From contig CAXSCR010000008.1 in NCBI GenBank assembly GCA_964235605.1, forward strand, positions 1 through 64,000: 64,000 bases of DNA. The letters are read 5' to 3'. Of the stretch, positions 38,101 through 46,622 are shown piece by piece. Every line of letters starts with the position of its first letter. Positions within the stretch are counted from its first letter, which is position 1. Source of the stretch: DATCRE01 sp964235605 (GTDB taxonomy: Bacteria; Bacteroidota; Bacteroidia; Cytophagales; Cyclobacteriaceae). The notes under the pieces are model-generated. The model was given only the letters and a program-made list of their open reading frames with translations. It was not told the DNA's origin and did not search any database. The translations under genes were made by a program, and so were the position numbers.

Positions 38101-40087
38101 TCAGTAAGGTTGGGTATTTGCCAACGTTATTATACCCCAATACTGGATCCCTAACAAAACCTATATCGAAATCTATAGTAGATGGAGACGAGTGACCATA
38201 AAAAGTAACGAGGTTCAAACCCTTATTAACCTCTTCTGAAATGTTAATCAATTCGATATTGGTAGTACGCTTCGGTATAGCCTTTACTTTACCACCTAAA
38301 AATGGTCCTTCAGCTATTTCTTGAAAATCTTCCATGTAGGCGCGGAAAGTTTCAGGCTCACCTGGATTTATACCACCACTAAGATGTAAAATATTCTTGC
38401 GCCACAAGGCATTAAAAGGTAGGGATTCCATTTCCTTAACCTTGTTAAGATAGGCCGCAACATCAGCTGGTTTTGTTGCCGGGATTCTGCCAGTAGGGAC
38501 AGCAGGTTCATGAGTGGTACCCGATAACCCAACGGTATAATACATATCAGACGGTGGTATGCCAGCTGCTGGTACTAGGTCTTTATACTCATTGAGTGCA
38601 CCATTCGCAGGATTACGATAATATCTATAATCTAAAGTCAACCCCTTTCCAATAATAAAAAGATAATCAGGTGTATGTGTAGCGCATAGAAATTTCATGA
38701 AATGGAAAATAGCAAGCGGAGACTTCTCGCCATAATTGAATTGATCAAAAAGCTGACTAACCTCAACAACTAATGTATCATAGTTACCTCCTGCAGCAGA
38801 CGCTCTATATTCCGCAAATGCTTTTATAGGATTGCTATAACCAAGCGCGGCCTTCATCAACAATCGGTTGCTAATTATAACATAATTATACGCAACAGGA
38901 TCGATCTGCCTAAACGTAACTGATTTAACACTAGCAGGTATTAGAGATGTATTTGTAGCATATATACTTCTAGCTACATTAGTGTTAGGTATAACCGCAT
39001 TAAGTGTAGTTTCTAATTTCGCGCCAATTGTCATCACGTTTGCAGGATCAGTAATATCAAAAAGCCTTAAACCAGCAACCGGATTCTGAATCTCGATATA
39101 TGATTTATTAGAAGGATTCGCTCTAAGTTTAAAAACCTTTTCTGTTGCAGCAGCTGCATTGTAGACTTGTGGATAGGAAAGCTTAACATAACCTGTACTG
39201 ATCCTATCAGACCCACCTGCACCGATAACTTTAATTCTAACAACCAATTTTCCATCAAGGCCAATATCATTCCAATTAAGAGCTATGGTAACTAGTGAAG
39301 TTCGGTATCCTAAAAATTGGGCTGAAGTAAGGGTGCGAAGTGCCCCTGTATTTGGACCTACCATAATATCTACTACATGTAGCATTTCGCCACGTCCGAG
39401 AAACAAAACTTCTAACTGTGGGAGCAAGCCAATAAGATCATTGCGAGAAGTTACACCAGACACTACATAATCAAGTGATTGAGTCTGTCTTATTTCAATA
39501 CCCCCCCAACCTTCAGCCGAGTCAAAAAAAGAAGTTTGGAGATAATTGCTATACGTTAAACCTGTATTGTATATATCAGTAAGCACCAGTAACTTTTCAT
39601 CTACATGGTAATTCTCTATAATATTGGTGAGCTTGTTTTCATAGAAAGGCACCATGCGTTTACCTAGAACCAAAGAATTCATAGTCAAAAAATAACTCGT
39701 TGTATCAGAGTAAAGATTGTAGTAGGAATGAGGGTGCAGTTGTGTAGTGTCACCAGGTGAAGAATACAGTTCGGTGTCTAATGTACCGTCGTTTTTTCTT
39801 CCATAAAATTCAATATAGTCCGTTGCATCAAATTTTGTATCTTCTTGGCCTTCCACATAGATGGCCTGCTCAACACCGCGATGAAAAAGTTGTAAGCTAC
39901 GTGGATCTATCGCAGTAACCGGAAAGCCTGATTGTTGAAGATTGTTATATGTTAACTTATACAGACCATCTTTTGCTACAGGAATTTTATAATAAATTTG
40001 ATTAAATTTGATCCATTGGTTTTCATCTTGTGCAAAGCAGGCTAGCACAACCAGCAAAAGACAGGAAACAATAACAATTCTTTTCAT
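35147..40087 (-). CDS. C25 (gingipain-like) cysteine peptidase with T9SS sorting domain
   Basis: This is a 1646-residue secreted protein. The start at 40087 is chosen because it gives a clean signal peptide (KRIVIVSCLLLVVLACFAQ); an upstream ATG at 40126 would precede it with non-signal residues. The peptidase C25 domain (~430-800) has the His in VTFYGHSSPST (~631) and the Cys in LLMNGCNAGAFF (~666). Beta-sandwich domains follow (CARDB-like repeats around NNTISKSLLIP and NNVIELPSY). The last ~90 residues are a type A T9SS sorting tail (SDPYPNPSTDAFTF, NGIYVYRIV). Both catalytic residues are present. It may be a PorU2-type sortase-like protein or a surface protease; PorU itself is shorter. Confidence 0.88.
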   Translation of the reverse strand: MKRIVIVSCLLLVVLACFAQDENQWIKFNQIYYKIPVAKDGLYKLTYNNLQQSGFPVTAIDPRSLQLFHRGVEQAIYVEGQEDTKFDATDYIEFYGRKNDGTLDTELYSSPGDTTQLHPHSYYNLYSDTTSYFLTMNSLVLGKRMVPFYENKLTNIIENYHVDEKLLVLTDIYNTGLTYSNYLQTSFFDSAEGWGGIEIRQTQSLDYVVSGVTSRNDLIGLLPQLEVLFLGRGEMLHVVDIMVGPNTGALRTLTSAQFLGYRTSLVTIALNWNDIGLDGKLVVRIKVIGAGGSDRISTGYVKLSYPQVYNAAAATEKVFKLRANPSNKSYIEIQNPVAGLRLFDITDPANVMTIGAKLETTLNAVIPNTNVARSIYATNTSLIPASVKSVTFRQIDPVAYNYVIISNRLLMKAALGYSNPIKAFAEYRASAAGGNYDTLVVEVSQLFDQFNYGEKSPLAIFHFMKFLCATHTPDYLFIIGKGLTLDYRYYRNPANGALNEYKDLVPAAGIPPSDMYYTVGLSGTTHEPAVPTGRIPATKPADVAAYLNKVKEMESLPFNALWRKNILHLSGGINPGEPETFRAYMEDFQEIAEGPFLGGKVKAIPKRTTNIELINISEEVNKGLNLVTFYGHSSPSTIDFDIGFVRDPVLGYNNVGKYPTLLMNGCNAGAFFYPGVIFGEDWINQPNKGAIGFIAHSSYGLSSLLKLYTDVFYSVGYGDSLFIKRGLGDIQKQVAKVFINSFGDNAIHVAQVQQMILLGDPAVKLFGAPKPDYEVNENNVFTESFNGAPITALTDSFKLNMIVRNFGQAREDTLLVRVERTFNDGSKATYHRLFPPILYSDTLSFTIHNDNTSSFGNNSFAIKIDADDELSEMDESNNTISKSLLIPLNGTKNLFPYDYAIVKDVQVSLVFQSTNLLSGKRDFFVEIDTVDSFSSPFKQQFIASGTVLVKQPVIIFARDTLAYYWRTKLKDPLSGESTSWTINSFTYIEGGEEGWAQVDFPQYLKNQSVGLVKDATSLEFKFEETETNISITTFGSSNPASNENVSVKLNNAEYNLSIQGDGCRTNTINLIAFDKTSTVPYAGVPLRLSNPRSCGREPNVINNFQVEELELANENILLWVDNVIVGDSVVLFSIGNAGFNSWSATVKNKLGDVGISVAQINALTDGEPVVIFGKKGSAAGSAKIFRTSGIPANSQELLIDKTITGRYTSGKMNSVVVGPAQSWTSFIKKIDTKENSDAVSFDIIGIKLNGAEVLIEGNVTTDIDLTTINAQDFPFLKISYSAVDEVNLTPVQLRKWLVIYEPMAEGILVYKGTDEQQVKKEGEVWSGRYSFVNISDKNFVAPLTVHLEVFNSTNRISAQNEDFEIIAPEPGDTTNFNITINTKEKSGLNDISVFVNPHLLPEQYYENNVIELPSYLNVLGDVYNPVLDVTVDGLYLVNGDSVSANPHIVVEVWDENDIALKTDTTGVNIFLKYLCKDCEFQRINFTNADIKYYPATATTNFRVELSPHGLPEGIYTLRVEAKDVHGNISGEDPYEVTFKVTNSSFLNVSISDPYPNPSTDAFTFTMVLKGSDLPEEFTVQIISVNGKLLQEVNFDKESFHLGINKLSWDGVDSAGNIYSNGIYVYRIVLKASGKEVRKIGKLALIK

Positions 40088-40288
40088 CGAAACTTCCAAC
40101 ACTTGTTGAATACAAAACAATCGCATTAAGTAAACCTATTCTCTTGTAAATCAGGCTATAACTTACGAGCGTTCAAGTACCTATTTTATACTTACCTCAA
40201 TATATAAATAAATACTTTAAATTTCATATAAAACTAACTGCCTCCTTTGCCTTCCGTATTAGTTACCTTATCTTGAATTTTTTTAGGC

Positions 40289-41455
40289 ATGACCCAAACA
40301 AATAAGGGAAGCATATACTTCCCTGGATTAAATAGTCTACGTTTTCTCGCCGCTTCGGCAGTAGTTTTTCACCATGTGGAGCAATACAAAAGTTGGAAAG
40401 GTCAACCTAATATATGGGGAACAAATGGACCTTTAGGCATTTTTATAGATGCGATAGGACACGAAGCGGTTTCTCTATTTTTTGTACTAAGTGGATTTTT
40501 AATTACTTACTTATTACTGGCCGAAGTAGCAAAAACTGGCACCGTGTCATTGAAGAAATTTTATATTCGAAGAATTCTTCGAATATGGCCACTTTATTAC
40601 ATCATTGTATTAACAGCTATTTTTCTTCTTCGTCAGCTAATTATAATCGGACCAGCACCAGCTTTGGTTCAAGAGAATCTTTCATTTGTAGTAGCCGTGT
40701 GTATATTCATGTTGCCTAATTTAATGCTTGCAAAACCTTATCACGTTGTGGGAGCTAACCAGGCTTGGTCTGTGGGTGTTGAAGAGCAATTCTATGTGAT
40801 CTGGCCATTTCTAGTAAGGCAGTTCCACAAACGATTTATTCCTTTCTTAATATTACTAATTGCCATAAAGATGGGATTATCAATAATCGCTTTCATGGGT
40901 ATACAATGGCTCGCCAATGAAAATGTAGTGATGGCTTTGCGCAAATTTGAAAATCTATGGCATGCATTTAAGATCGAGCAAATGGCAATTGGCGCTTTTG
41001 GAGCATACTATCTTATCCAAGGAAAAACCAAGGTTCTTAATTGGATTTACTCAAGAACTAATATCATTCTTTCATCACTGTTATTCCTAACACTCTTCAC
41101 AACTACATTTGATTTCTTTGGAAATACGTTAATTGAAGCATATGTGTTCATTACATTAATATTGAACATTTCAACAAATCCACGTTTTCCAGTTAAGCTG
41201 GAGAATAGTACGATGAATTTATTCGGAAACATATCATACGGTATCTACATGTGGCACACACTGTGCATTTCATTCATTCTTGCTATGGTCGATTACTTCG
41301 AAGTTATACCACAAGGATGGGTATATCATACGTTTATACATTTAAGCTCATTTCTCCTAACCCTATTTATCGCTTATCTGTCTTACACTTACATTGAATC
41401 TTTCTTCCTTCGATTTAAGACTCGATTTATGGTTGTCCAAAGTACAACGCATTAA
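40289..41455 (+). CDS. Acyltransferase 3 family membrane protein (OafA/YrhL-like)
   Basis: This 388-residue protein has the acyltransferase-3 signatures FPGLNSLRFLAASAVVFHH (conserved His in helix 1), EAVSLFFVLSGFLITYLLL, RRILRIWPLYY and WSVGVEEQFYVIWPF. About ten membrane helices are visible. It is likely to acylate a surface glycan or lipid-linked sugar. It is divergent from the C25 gene (201 bp) and is the second such enzyme in the window. Confidence 0.9.
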   Translation: MTQTNKGSIYFPGLNSLRFLAASAVVFHHVEQYKSWKGQPNIWGTNGPLGIFIDAIGHEAVSLFFVLSGFLITYLLLAEVAKTGTVSLKKFYIRRILRIWPLYYIIVLTAIFLLRQLIIIGPAPALVQENLSFVVAVCIFMLPNLMLAKPYHVVGANQAWSVGVEEQFYVIWPFLVRQFHKRFIPFLILLIAIKMGLSIIAFMGIQWLANENVVMALRKFENLWHAFKIEQMAIGAFGAYYLIQGKTKVLNWIYSRTNIILSSLLFLTLFTTTFDFFGNTLIEAYVFITLILNISTNPRFPVKLENSTMNLFGNISYGIYMWHTLCISFILAMVDYFEVIPQGWVYHTFIHLSSFLLTLFIAYLSYTYIESFFLRFKTRFMVVQSTTH

Positions 41456-41517
41456 CACCAGGGACTTTGGCGTTGGGCATTATAAACAAATAATTTAAGA
41501 GATAATCTTTCATTGCT

Positions 41518-41548
41518 CCGGGTAAAATTGAATGACGCTTGTAGCGCG
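41518..41548. repeat. Dispersed element, copy A (shared with 53573)
   Basis: GGGTAAAATTGAATGACGCT followed by TGTAGCG aligns with 53573-53602 with three or four differences. The core ACGCT..GTAGCG can form a small hairpin. Both copies are intergenic. Confidence 0.5.
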
Positions 41549-41619
41549 TAATAAGATGAGCTGGATCTGTGTTGCTTAGTTATCCATACTAGTATTTTAT
41601 AATTTCAAAGTAGGATTAG

Positions 41620-41795
41620 TTAAATCATGTAAACACCAGGCTTTAAGGTGCTTCCAAATTCCATCTTGTTATAACCGTTTGAGTGGTGAACAATTCTACC
41701 GCTTACATAGATTGATATAAAGTTTTTCGATGTTTCAACACGTCTGACACAAATTCATTTGCCATTACCCATAATAGAGAATGCATATGGCTTAG
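41620..41795 (-). pseudogene. Relic of a T9SS-type C-terminal sorting domain
   Basis: The minus strand reads FISIYVSGRIVHHSNGYN followed by KMEFGSTLKPGVYMI and a stop at 41620; further upstream AFSIMGNGK is followed by an in-frame TGA. The pattern (SGRIV..., G...F....LKPGVY) is that of type A T9SS sorting tails. The usual last ~15 residues and any upstream catalytic part are missing, so this is a decayed end of a secreted-protein gene. Confidence 0.5.
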
Positions 41796-42024
41796 ACTTC
41801 ACATATTATAAACTGTTCCAGGTAATAACGCGCTTAATGTCAATTTGGTAATGAAAAGCACACTCTTGCGTTAACTTGATTGATAAAACATGGAGGTATC
41901 ATAAAATTACAATCTGATTATCAATAGGTTAGGATTATTATTATGAAAAGATAAAATATTTCCAATAGTACCTGGCCATACATAGTACTTTCCCCGTATA
42001 TAGATCATACTTAAAATCGGATGT

Positions 42025-42360
42025 ATGAATCTTGAGAATACACAAGTACAGATGAGAAAGGGAATTCTAGAATTCTGCATCCTACATATAATTTCTCGCG
42101 GTGAGATTTACGCATCAGATATGCTAAATGAGCTTACTGCAGCACGAATTATAGTGGTGGAAGGCACACTCTACCCACTACTCACACGATTGAAAAATGC
42201 AGGGTTTTTAGAGTACAAATGGGTTGAATCTAAGTCTGGGCCACCTCGTAAATATTATAAGTTAACCGATATGGGCAGCAAATTTCTTGGTAGTCTTACC
42301 GAAACATGGGACGACCTGGTGCACTCCACACAAATGATCACATCTCAATCACAACTTTAA
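42025..42360 (+). CDS. PadR-family transcriptional regulator
   Basis: This 111-residue winged-helix protein of the PadR family has QMRKGILEFCILHIISRGEI, EGTLYPLLTRLKNAGFLEY and the wing PPRKYYKLTDMG. PadR proteins repress envelope- or stress-related genes and usually lie next to their targets. The PspC/GIN gene starts 20 bp downstream on the same strand, so it probably controls that gene and itself. Confidence 0.92.
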   Translation: MNLENTQVQMRKGILEFCILHIISRGEIYASDMLNELTAARIIVVEGTLYPLLTRLKNAGFLEYKWVESKSGPPRKYYKLTDMGSKFLGSLTETWDDLVHSTQMITSQSQL

Positions 42361-42380
42361 CTATCAAAAAGTCAACTTAC

Positions 42381-44768
42381 ATGAAAAAGAATATTAGCAT
42401 CAATATAAGCGGCATCATCTTCCATATTGAAGAAGATGGCTATGACAACTTGCGTAAATATCTTGACTCTATTAATAGATACTTTTCATCATTTGATGAT
42501 AGTAGTGAGATTTTAGCAGATATAGAGAGCAGAATCGCGGAGATATTTTTATCTAAATTAAATGAAGGTAAGCAAGTCATCACCTCAGAAGATGTAAACT
42601 CCCTTATTGCTACAATGGGTAGTGTTAGTGACTTTAAAGCTGTAGAAGACCAGGCCTTTGTACATGATTCAACATCAGAAGAGCAATCAACATCAACTTC
42701 AGGCAACTCTGCATACAAAACCCGTAGTTACGGAAGCTCCATTTATACCAAACCACTACTACGAGATCAGAAGAGAAAAATTTTCGGTGGCGTCTGTGCA
42801 GGTGTAGCAAGTTATTTAAATGTTGACGCCGTCTGGATTAGACTTCTTTTTTCAATACTATCTTTTGTTTACGGAACAGGACTCATTATCTATTTTATCA
42901 TCTGGATTATTGTACCCGGATCTTATGAGTTAAATGAACCTGAAGTAACGAAAAAAATGTATCGAGATCCACAACGCAAAGTTATTGCGGGTGTATCTGG
43001 AGGACTAGCAACTTTTTTAGGGATAGACATCGTGGTCATTCGCGTTCTATTTATTGTATTCACATTTACTTTTGGAATTGGGGCATTGATTTACATCGTA
43101 TTTTGGGGCACGTTACCTGAAGCCAGAACCCTCACTGACAAAATGCAAATGCAGGGCGAACCTGTAACGTTATTGAATATTGAAACTTCAATAAAAAGAT
43201 ATCAAGGTATACCTAATACAGACGAGGAGACTACAATAAACAAAATTTTACTCTTCCCTTTCCGCCTAATTGGATGGATTATAAAAGCCTTAGAAAAAAT
43301 ATTGATGCCGATCATTGAGGTATTACGTGTAGCGATTGGTGTTTTAGTTAGCTTTTTAGGTTTGTCTTTACTTTTATCACTCTTTGTTGTCGGCGGCCTA
43401 CTTTTAGGCATACTTTCAGAAGATGTGCTTCCAGGTTCTATGGGCAATGGCCACGCCACATTATTCTTACCTTCAGAATTATTAAGTAATACGGCGCCCA
43501 CAATAACAACAGTAGCAGCTTGTGTTGTAACCATCATTCCCTGTGTTTTTATATTACTACTTGGATTCTCACTTATCGCAAAAAGAATTGTATTTAAAGC
43601 AGCATTAAGCTGGACTTTATTAGTGTTGTTTTTTTGTGGGATAGCGGTACTGGGATTTACGGTACCACGCATCATTTTAGCTTTTCAAGACGAAGGTGAA
43701 TACAAAACAGAGAAATCGTATAAACCATCAGGAAAAAAATTGATTTTAAAAGTTAGCGAAGGTGGTACTGTTGATAACTACAAAGCGGTTAAGCTTACGA
43801 TAAAAGGAACAGAAGAAAAAGAAATAAAACTTATTCAAACTTTTGAATCGCGCGGAAGCTCAACGTGGAATGCCATCGAAAATGCTCAAATGGTTTCTTA
43901 TAATGCAGCCTTTCAAGATTCCATTCTCACTTTCGATAGTAACATTAGTTTTAATAAAGACGCCGTATTCAGAGCACAAGCGTTACAGCTAACATTGTAT
44001 GTCCCCTATAATTTTCCGTTTGTAATGAATAAAGATATGGGCCGGTTTATATCTCATTACATAGATAAAAAAAATATGGATGGCAATGCGTGGAAGACCA
44101 CACCAACTGGCTTGGAGTGCATAAACTGTCCTTCACCAGTTAAAACGGAAGACACGCGTACATCGGATCTAATCAACTTTAACGCTGTTGATATTCATGG
44201 GGCCGCCGACGTTTCGATAACCAATGGCAATACGTTTTTAGTAGAATTTAAAGGAGACGAAAGGCAAAAGGAAAAATATGACGTTTATACTAGAGGCAAT
44301 ACGTTGGTAGTTGATTATATGTGTAACGATAAGTTTTTCGATAATTTCTTGAATGAAGACAATCAAGATAACGGGCCTCTACGTATAAATATAACAATGC
44401 CTCAACTTGAAAAATTAGAAGTATCGGGTGCAGGTAATGTAAAATTCAACGACTTCAACACCACGAACATGGAAATTGACGTGCAAGGCGCTGTGAAAGT
44501 GAGTGGTGAATTGAAGGCAGAAAATATTGATATAGAAATTAACGGAGCTTCTTCGGTTGAATTGAAAGGTGATAGTAAAAACATGGAAGCCAATATTAAT
44601 GGTACCTCGAGTTTAAATGCATACACGTTAGAAGTAGTAGATGCTAATATAGAAGCAAGCGGAGCGTCAAATGCCAAGGTAAATGTAACAGGCACCCTGC
44701 AAATAGACGCTAGTATTGCTTGCGATGTTCAATACCGAGGTCATCCTAATGTTATAAAAAATGATTAA
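42381..44768 (+). CDS. PspC-domain membrane protein with GIN/DUF2807 head domain
   Basis: This is a 795-residue protein from the ATG at 42381; an upstream in-frame ATG at 42306 lies inside padR. Residues 1-90 form a small N-terminal domain (MKKNISINISGIIFHIEEDG). Two PspC domains follow, RKIFGGVCAGVASYLNVD and RKVIAGVSGGLATFLGID, each with a membrane helix. Three more helices (about 315-480) precede a long extracytoplasmic part ending in a beta-helical GIN (DUF2807) domain rich in SGAGNV- and NGASSV-type repeats. PspC proteins sense or protect the inner membrane. It is cotranscribed with padR; the product may respond to envelope stress. Confidence 0.9.
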   Translation: MKKNISINISGIIFHIEEDGYDNLRKYLDSINRYFSSFDDSSEILADIESRIAEIFLSKLNEGKQVITSEDVNSLIATMGSVSDFKAVEDQAFVHDSTSEEQSTSTSGNSAYKTRSYGSSIYTKPLLRDQKRKIFGGVCAGVASYLNVDAVWIRLLFSILSFVYGTGLIIYFIIWIIVPGSYELNEPEVTKKMYRDPQRKVIAGVSGGLATFLGIDIVVIRVLFIVFTFTFGIGALIYIVFWGTLPEARTLTDKMQMQGEPVTLLNIETSIKRYQGIPNTDEETTINKILLFPFRLIGWIIKALEKILMPIIEVLRVAIGVLVSFLGLSLLLSLFVVGGLLLGILSEDVLPGSMGNGHATLFLPSELLSNTAPTITTVAACVVTIIPCVFILLLGFSLIAKRIVFKAALSWTLLVLFFCGIAVLGFTVPRIILAFQDEGEYKTEKSYKPSGKKLILKVSEGGTVDNYKAVKLTIKGTEEKEIKLIQTFESRGSSTWNAIENAQMVSYNAAFQDSILTFDSNISFNKDAVFRAQALQLTLYVPYNFPFVMNKDMGRFISHYIDKKNMDGNAWKTTPTGLECINCPSPVKTEDTRTSDLINFNAVDIHGAADVSITNGNTFLVEFKGDERQKEKYDVYTRGNTLVVDYMCNDKFFDNFLNEDNQDNGPLRINITMPQLEKLEVSGAGNVKFNDFNTTNMEIDVQGAVKVSGELKAENIDIEINGASSVELKGDSKNMEANINGTSSLNAYTLEVVDANIEASGASNAKVNVTGTLQIDASIACDVQYRGHPNVIKND

Positions 44769-44809
44769 ATGATATCATAATGCAGACCTATGTAGCGATA
44801 ATCCATAAA

Positions 44810-45238
44810 ATGAAAAAGATACTCACATTAACACTTCTCACTTCAATTACACTTGCTTGTGCAGCGCAAAAAGAAGGTATAGATGGGAAAATATTCGTAC
44901 TCTCAGGCAATCAAATGCCTGGGCCTGGAAGGGTAGCTGAGCGTCAAACTGCCGTAAAAGAAGTTTTTATTTACAAGGTGGTTACGGTAAAAGATACGGA
45001 ACGAACCAACGTATTTTTTAGCGTTATTAACGCAAACTTAATCGCTAAAACCATCTGTAAAGAAGATGGCTCATTTAAAATAGTATTACCTCCGGGAGCG
45101 TACTCTGTCTTTGTAAAAGAACCAGGTGGTCTTTTTGCAAATAGTTTTGACAAAGATGGCAGAATTAATCCTGTGGTGGTTACAGCAAAAAAATTTACAC
45201 CCTTTACCATGAATGTAGATTACAACGCAGTATATTAA
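44810..45238 (+). CDS. Small secreted or lipoprotein with regulatory-like beta-sandwich
   Basis: This is a 142-residue product from the ATG at 44810 (MKKILTLTLLTSITLACAAQ). The ATG 30 bp upstream would place non-signal residues first. ITLACAAQ allows either lipobox cleavage at Cys or signal-peptidase cleavage after AAQ. The remainder resembles a carboxypeptidase-regulatory-like sandwich (GKIFVLSGNQMPG, CKEDGSFKIVLPPGAYSVFV). No specific function is recognised. It follows the PspC gene by 41 bp and precedes the sigma factor gene by 59 bp on the same strand. Confidence 0.75.
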   Translation: MKKILTLTLLTSITLACAAQKEGIDGKIFVLSGNQMPGPGRVAERQTAVKEVFIYKVVTVKDTERTNVFFSVINANLIAKTICKEDGSFKIVLPPGAYSVFVKEPGGLFANSFDKDGRINPVVVTAKKFTPFTMNVDYNAVY

Positions 45239-45297
45239 TTTCGCATCCCAAGCAACCTTTCCTTCCATTTAGACATCTTATCACCGAAAAACGCTAA

Positions 45298-45867
45298 ATG
45301 GAATTTAAAATTTACCGGGCAAAAGATGATGAGCTGATAAAAGGGTGTATGAGGCGCGACCATAGCGCCCAGAAAACCCTTTATGACACTTATTCGTCCA
45401 AAATGTACAGCTTATGCTGCCGGTATATTAAAGATACCATGCAAGCCGAAGACATACTGGTAACAGCATTCACGAAGGTTTTTGATAAGATAGGTCAATT
45501 TAAAAATGAAGGGAGTTTTGAGGGGTGGATAAGAAGGATTGTAGTAAATGAGGCCCTTACATCGCTTAGAAGAAATCGGTCGTTATACCTCGAAATAGAT
45601 CTTGATAAAGCTGAACTTGAACCCCACCAGGATCACACAGGTGACCACTTAGAAGCAGAGGACCTATTGAACATGATTCAAAGTCTTCCAGCCGGCTACC
45701 GAATCGTCTTCAATTTATATGCTATCGATGGATACTCCCATAAAGAAATAGCCGAGCAATTGGGCATAACTGAAGGCACTTCCAAATCCCAGTTAAGCAG
45801 AGCTCGCCTCTACCTCCAAAGATTAATTACCAATAACGATTGTATTACAAATCAAAATCAACAATGA
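45298..45867 (+). CDS. ECF-type RNA polymerase sigma factor
   Basis: This 189-residue sigma-70 family ECF factor shows region 2 as RRDHSAQKTLYDTYSSKMYS and MQAEDILVTAFTKVFDKI, with GSFEGWIRRIVVNEALTSLR. Region 4 shows LPAGYRIVFNLYAIDGYSHK, then EIAEQLGITEGTSKSQLSRAR. Its stop overlaps the start of the following gene (ATGA-type overlap at 45864-45867), which points to translational coupling with a putative anti-sigma partner. Confidence 0.93.
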   Translation: MEFKIYRAKDDELIKGCMRRDHSAQKTLYDTYSSKMYSLCCRYIKDTMQAEDILVTAFTKVFDKIGQFKNEGSFEGWIRRIVVNEALTSLRRNRSLYLEIDLDKAELEPHQDHTGDHLEAEDLLNMIQSLPAGYRIVFNLYAIDGYSHKEIAEQLGITEGTSKSQLSRARLYLQRLITNNDCITNQNQQ

Positions 45868-46616
45868 TGAGTAACGACATTGATAAACTTTTTCGGGACA
45901 AACTTGAAAAACACCACAAAGCACCGCCTCATGGTGCCTGGAATAAACTGGAAACTAAGTTAACAGAAAGAAGCAAGAATTGGCTTTTTTTAAAAGTAGC
46001 AGCATCGTTACTGATACTTGCTATAGCCTCTTATGTGCTATGGCCTAAAACCCATATTACGCAAATTGATCAAGCATACGTAGTGCTTAAGCCATTTGCA
46101 AAAGAACCTACTTCCATAAAAGCAGAAAAATTTCCGAATCACAGTAAAACTGGCGGAGTTCACAACAATCAATCATTAACCACAAATAAAATTACAAAGG
46201 ATAGAGTAAACTCTAAGCCTACAAAAAGCAGTAAGGTAAATCCATCTACAAATCTAACTAAGGCTGAGGCTCACGTAATTGATGTACATTCTAAAGGTTT
46301 AATAAACGAAGTTGCTCAATTATCTGAGGTAAGTTTAGAGACCGTACCAGAAGATAAGGTTATTATGAATGAGGCCCCAGCAATTAATAAATCATCCTAC
46401 ACAACAATAATTTATACCGTTGATGAAGTGAATAAAAAATATTTGGATAAACCGATCCCGGAGGCAACCTCGGAAGAAGAAAAACCATCTACGTTTAAAA
46501 GACTCCTAAGCAAAGCTAAAAAACTGAAAAACAATCAGGATCCATTTGGGGAGCTTAGAGAAAAGAAAAACGAAATTTTAGCATTGAATTTTTCGAAAGA
46601 TAAACGCAGACAATAA
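45864..46616 (+). CDS. Putative anti-sigma factor, single membrane helix
   Basis: This is a 250-residue product from the ATG at 45864, which overlaps the sigma factor stop. The N-terminal ~35 residues (DIDKLFRDKLEKHHKAPPHG, AWNKLETKL) match the start of bacteroidotal anti-sigma-like proteins. One membrane helix (~38-60, LFLKVAASLLILAIASYVLW) is followed by a Lys/Ser/Thr-rich periplasmic part. There is no zinc-binding HxxxCxxC motif, so it is not a ZAS-type protein. Position and topology suggest it holds the ECF factor at the membrane; this is inferred. Confidence 0.75.
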   Translation: MMSNDIDKLFRDKLEKHHKAPPHGAWNKLETKLTERSKNWLFLKVAASLLILAIASYVLWPKTHITQIDQAYVVLKPFAKEPTSIKAEKFPNHSKTGGVHNNQSLTTNKITKDRVNSKPTKSSKVNPSTNLTKAEAHVIDVHSKGLINEVAQLSEVSLETVPEDKVIMNEAPAINKSSYTTIIYTVDEVNKKYLDKPIPEATSEEEKPSTFKRLLSKAKKLKNNQDPFGELREKKNEILALNFSKDKRRQ

Positions 46617-46622
46617 TAAAGT

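Larger units (their letters stand above)
41456..42024. other. Intergenic region with repeat and relics
   Basis: 569 bp without an intact gene. It contains a GGGACTTTGGCGTTGGGCATT piece (dispersed repeat type) at the left, a 30-bp element shared with 53573 (see 41518), and a minus-strand relic of a T9SS tail (41620-41795). The 230 bp before the PadR gene show nothing recognisable. Confidence 0.5.
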
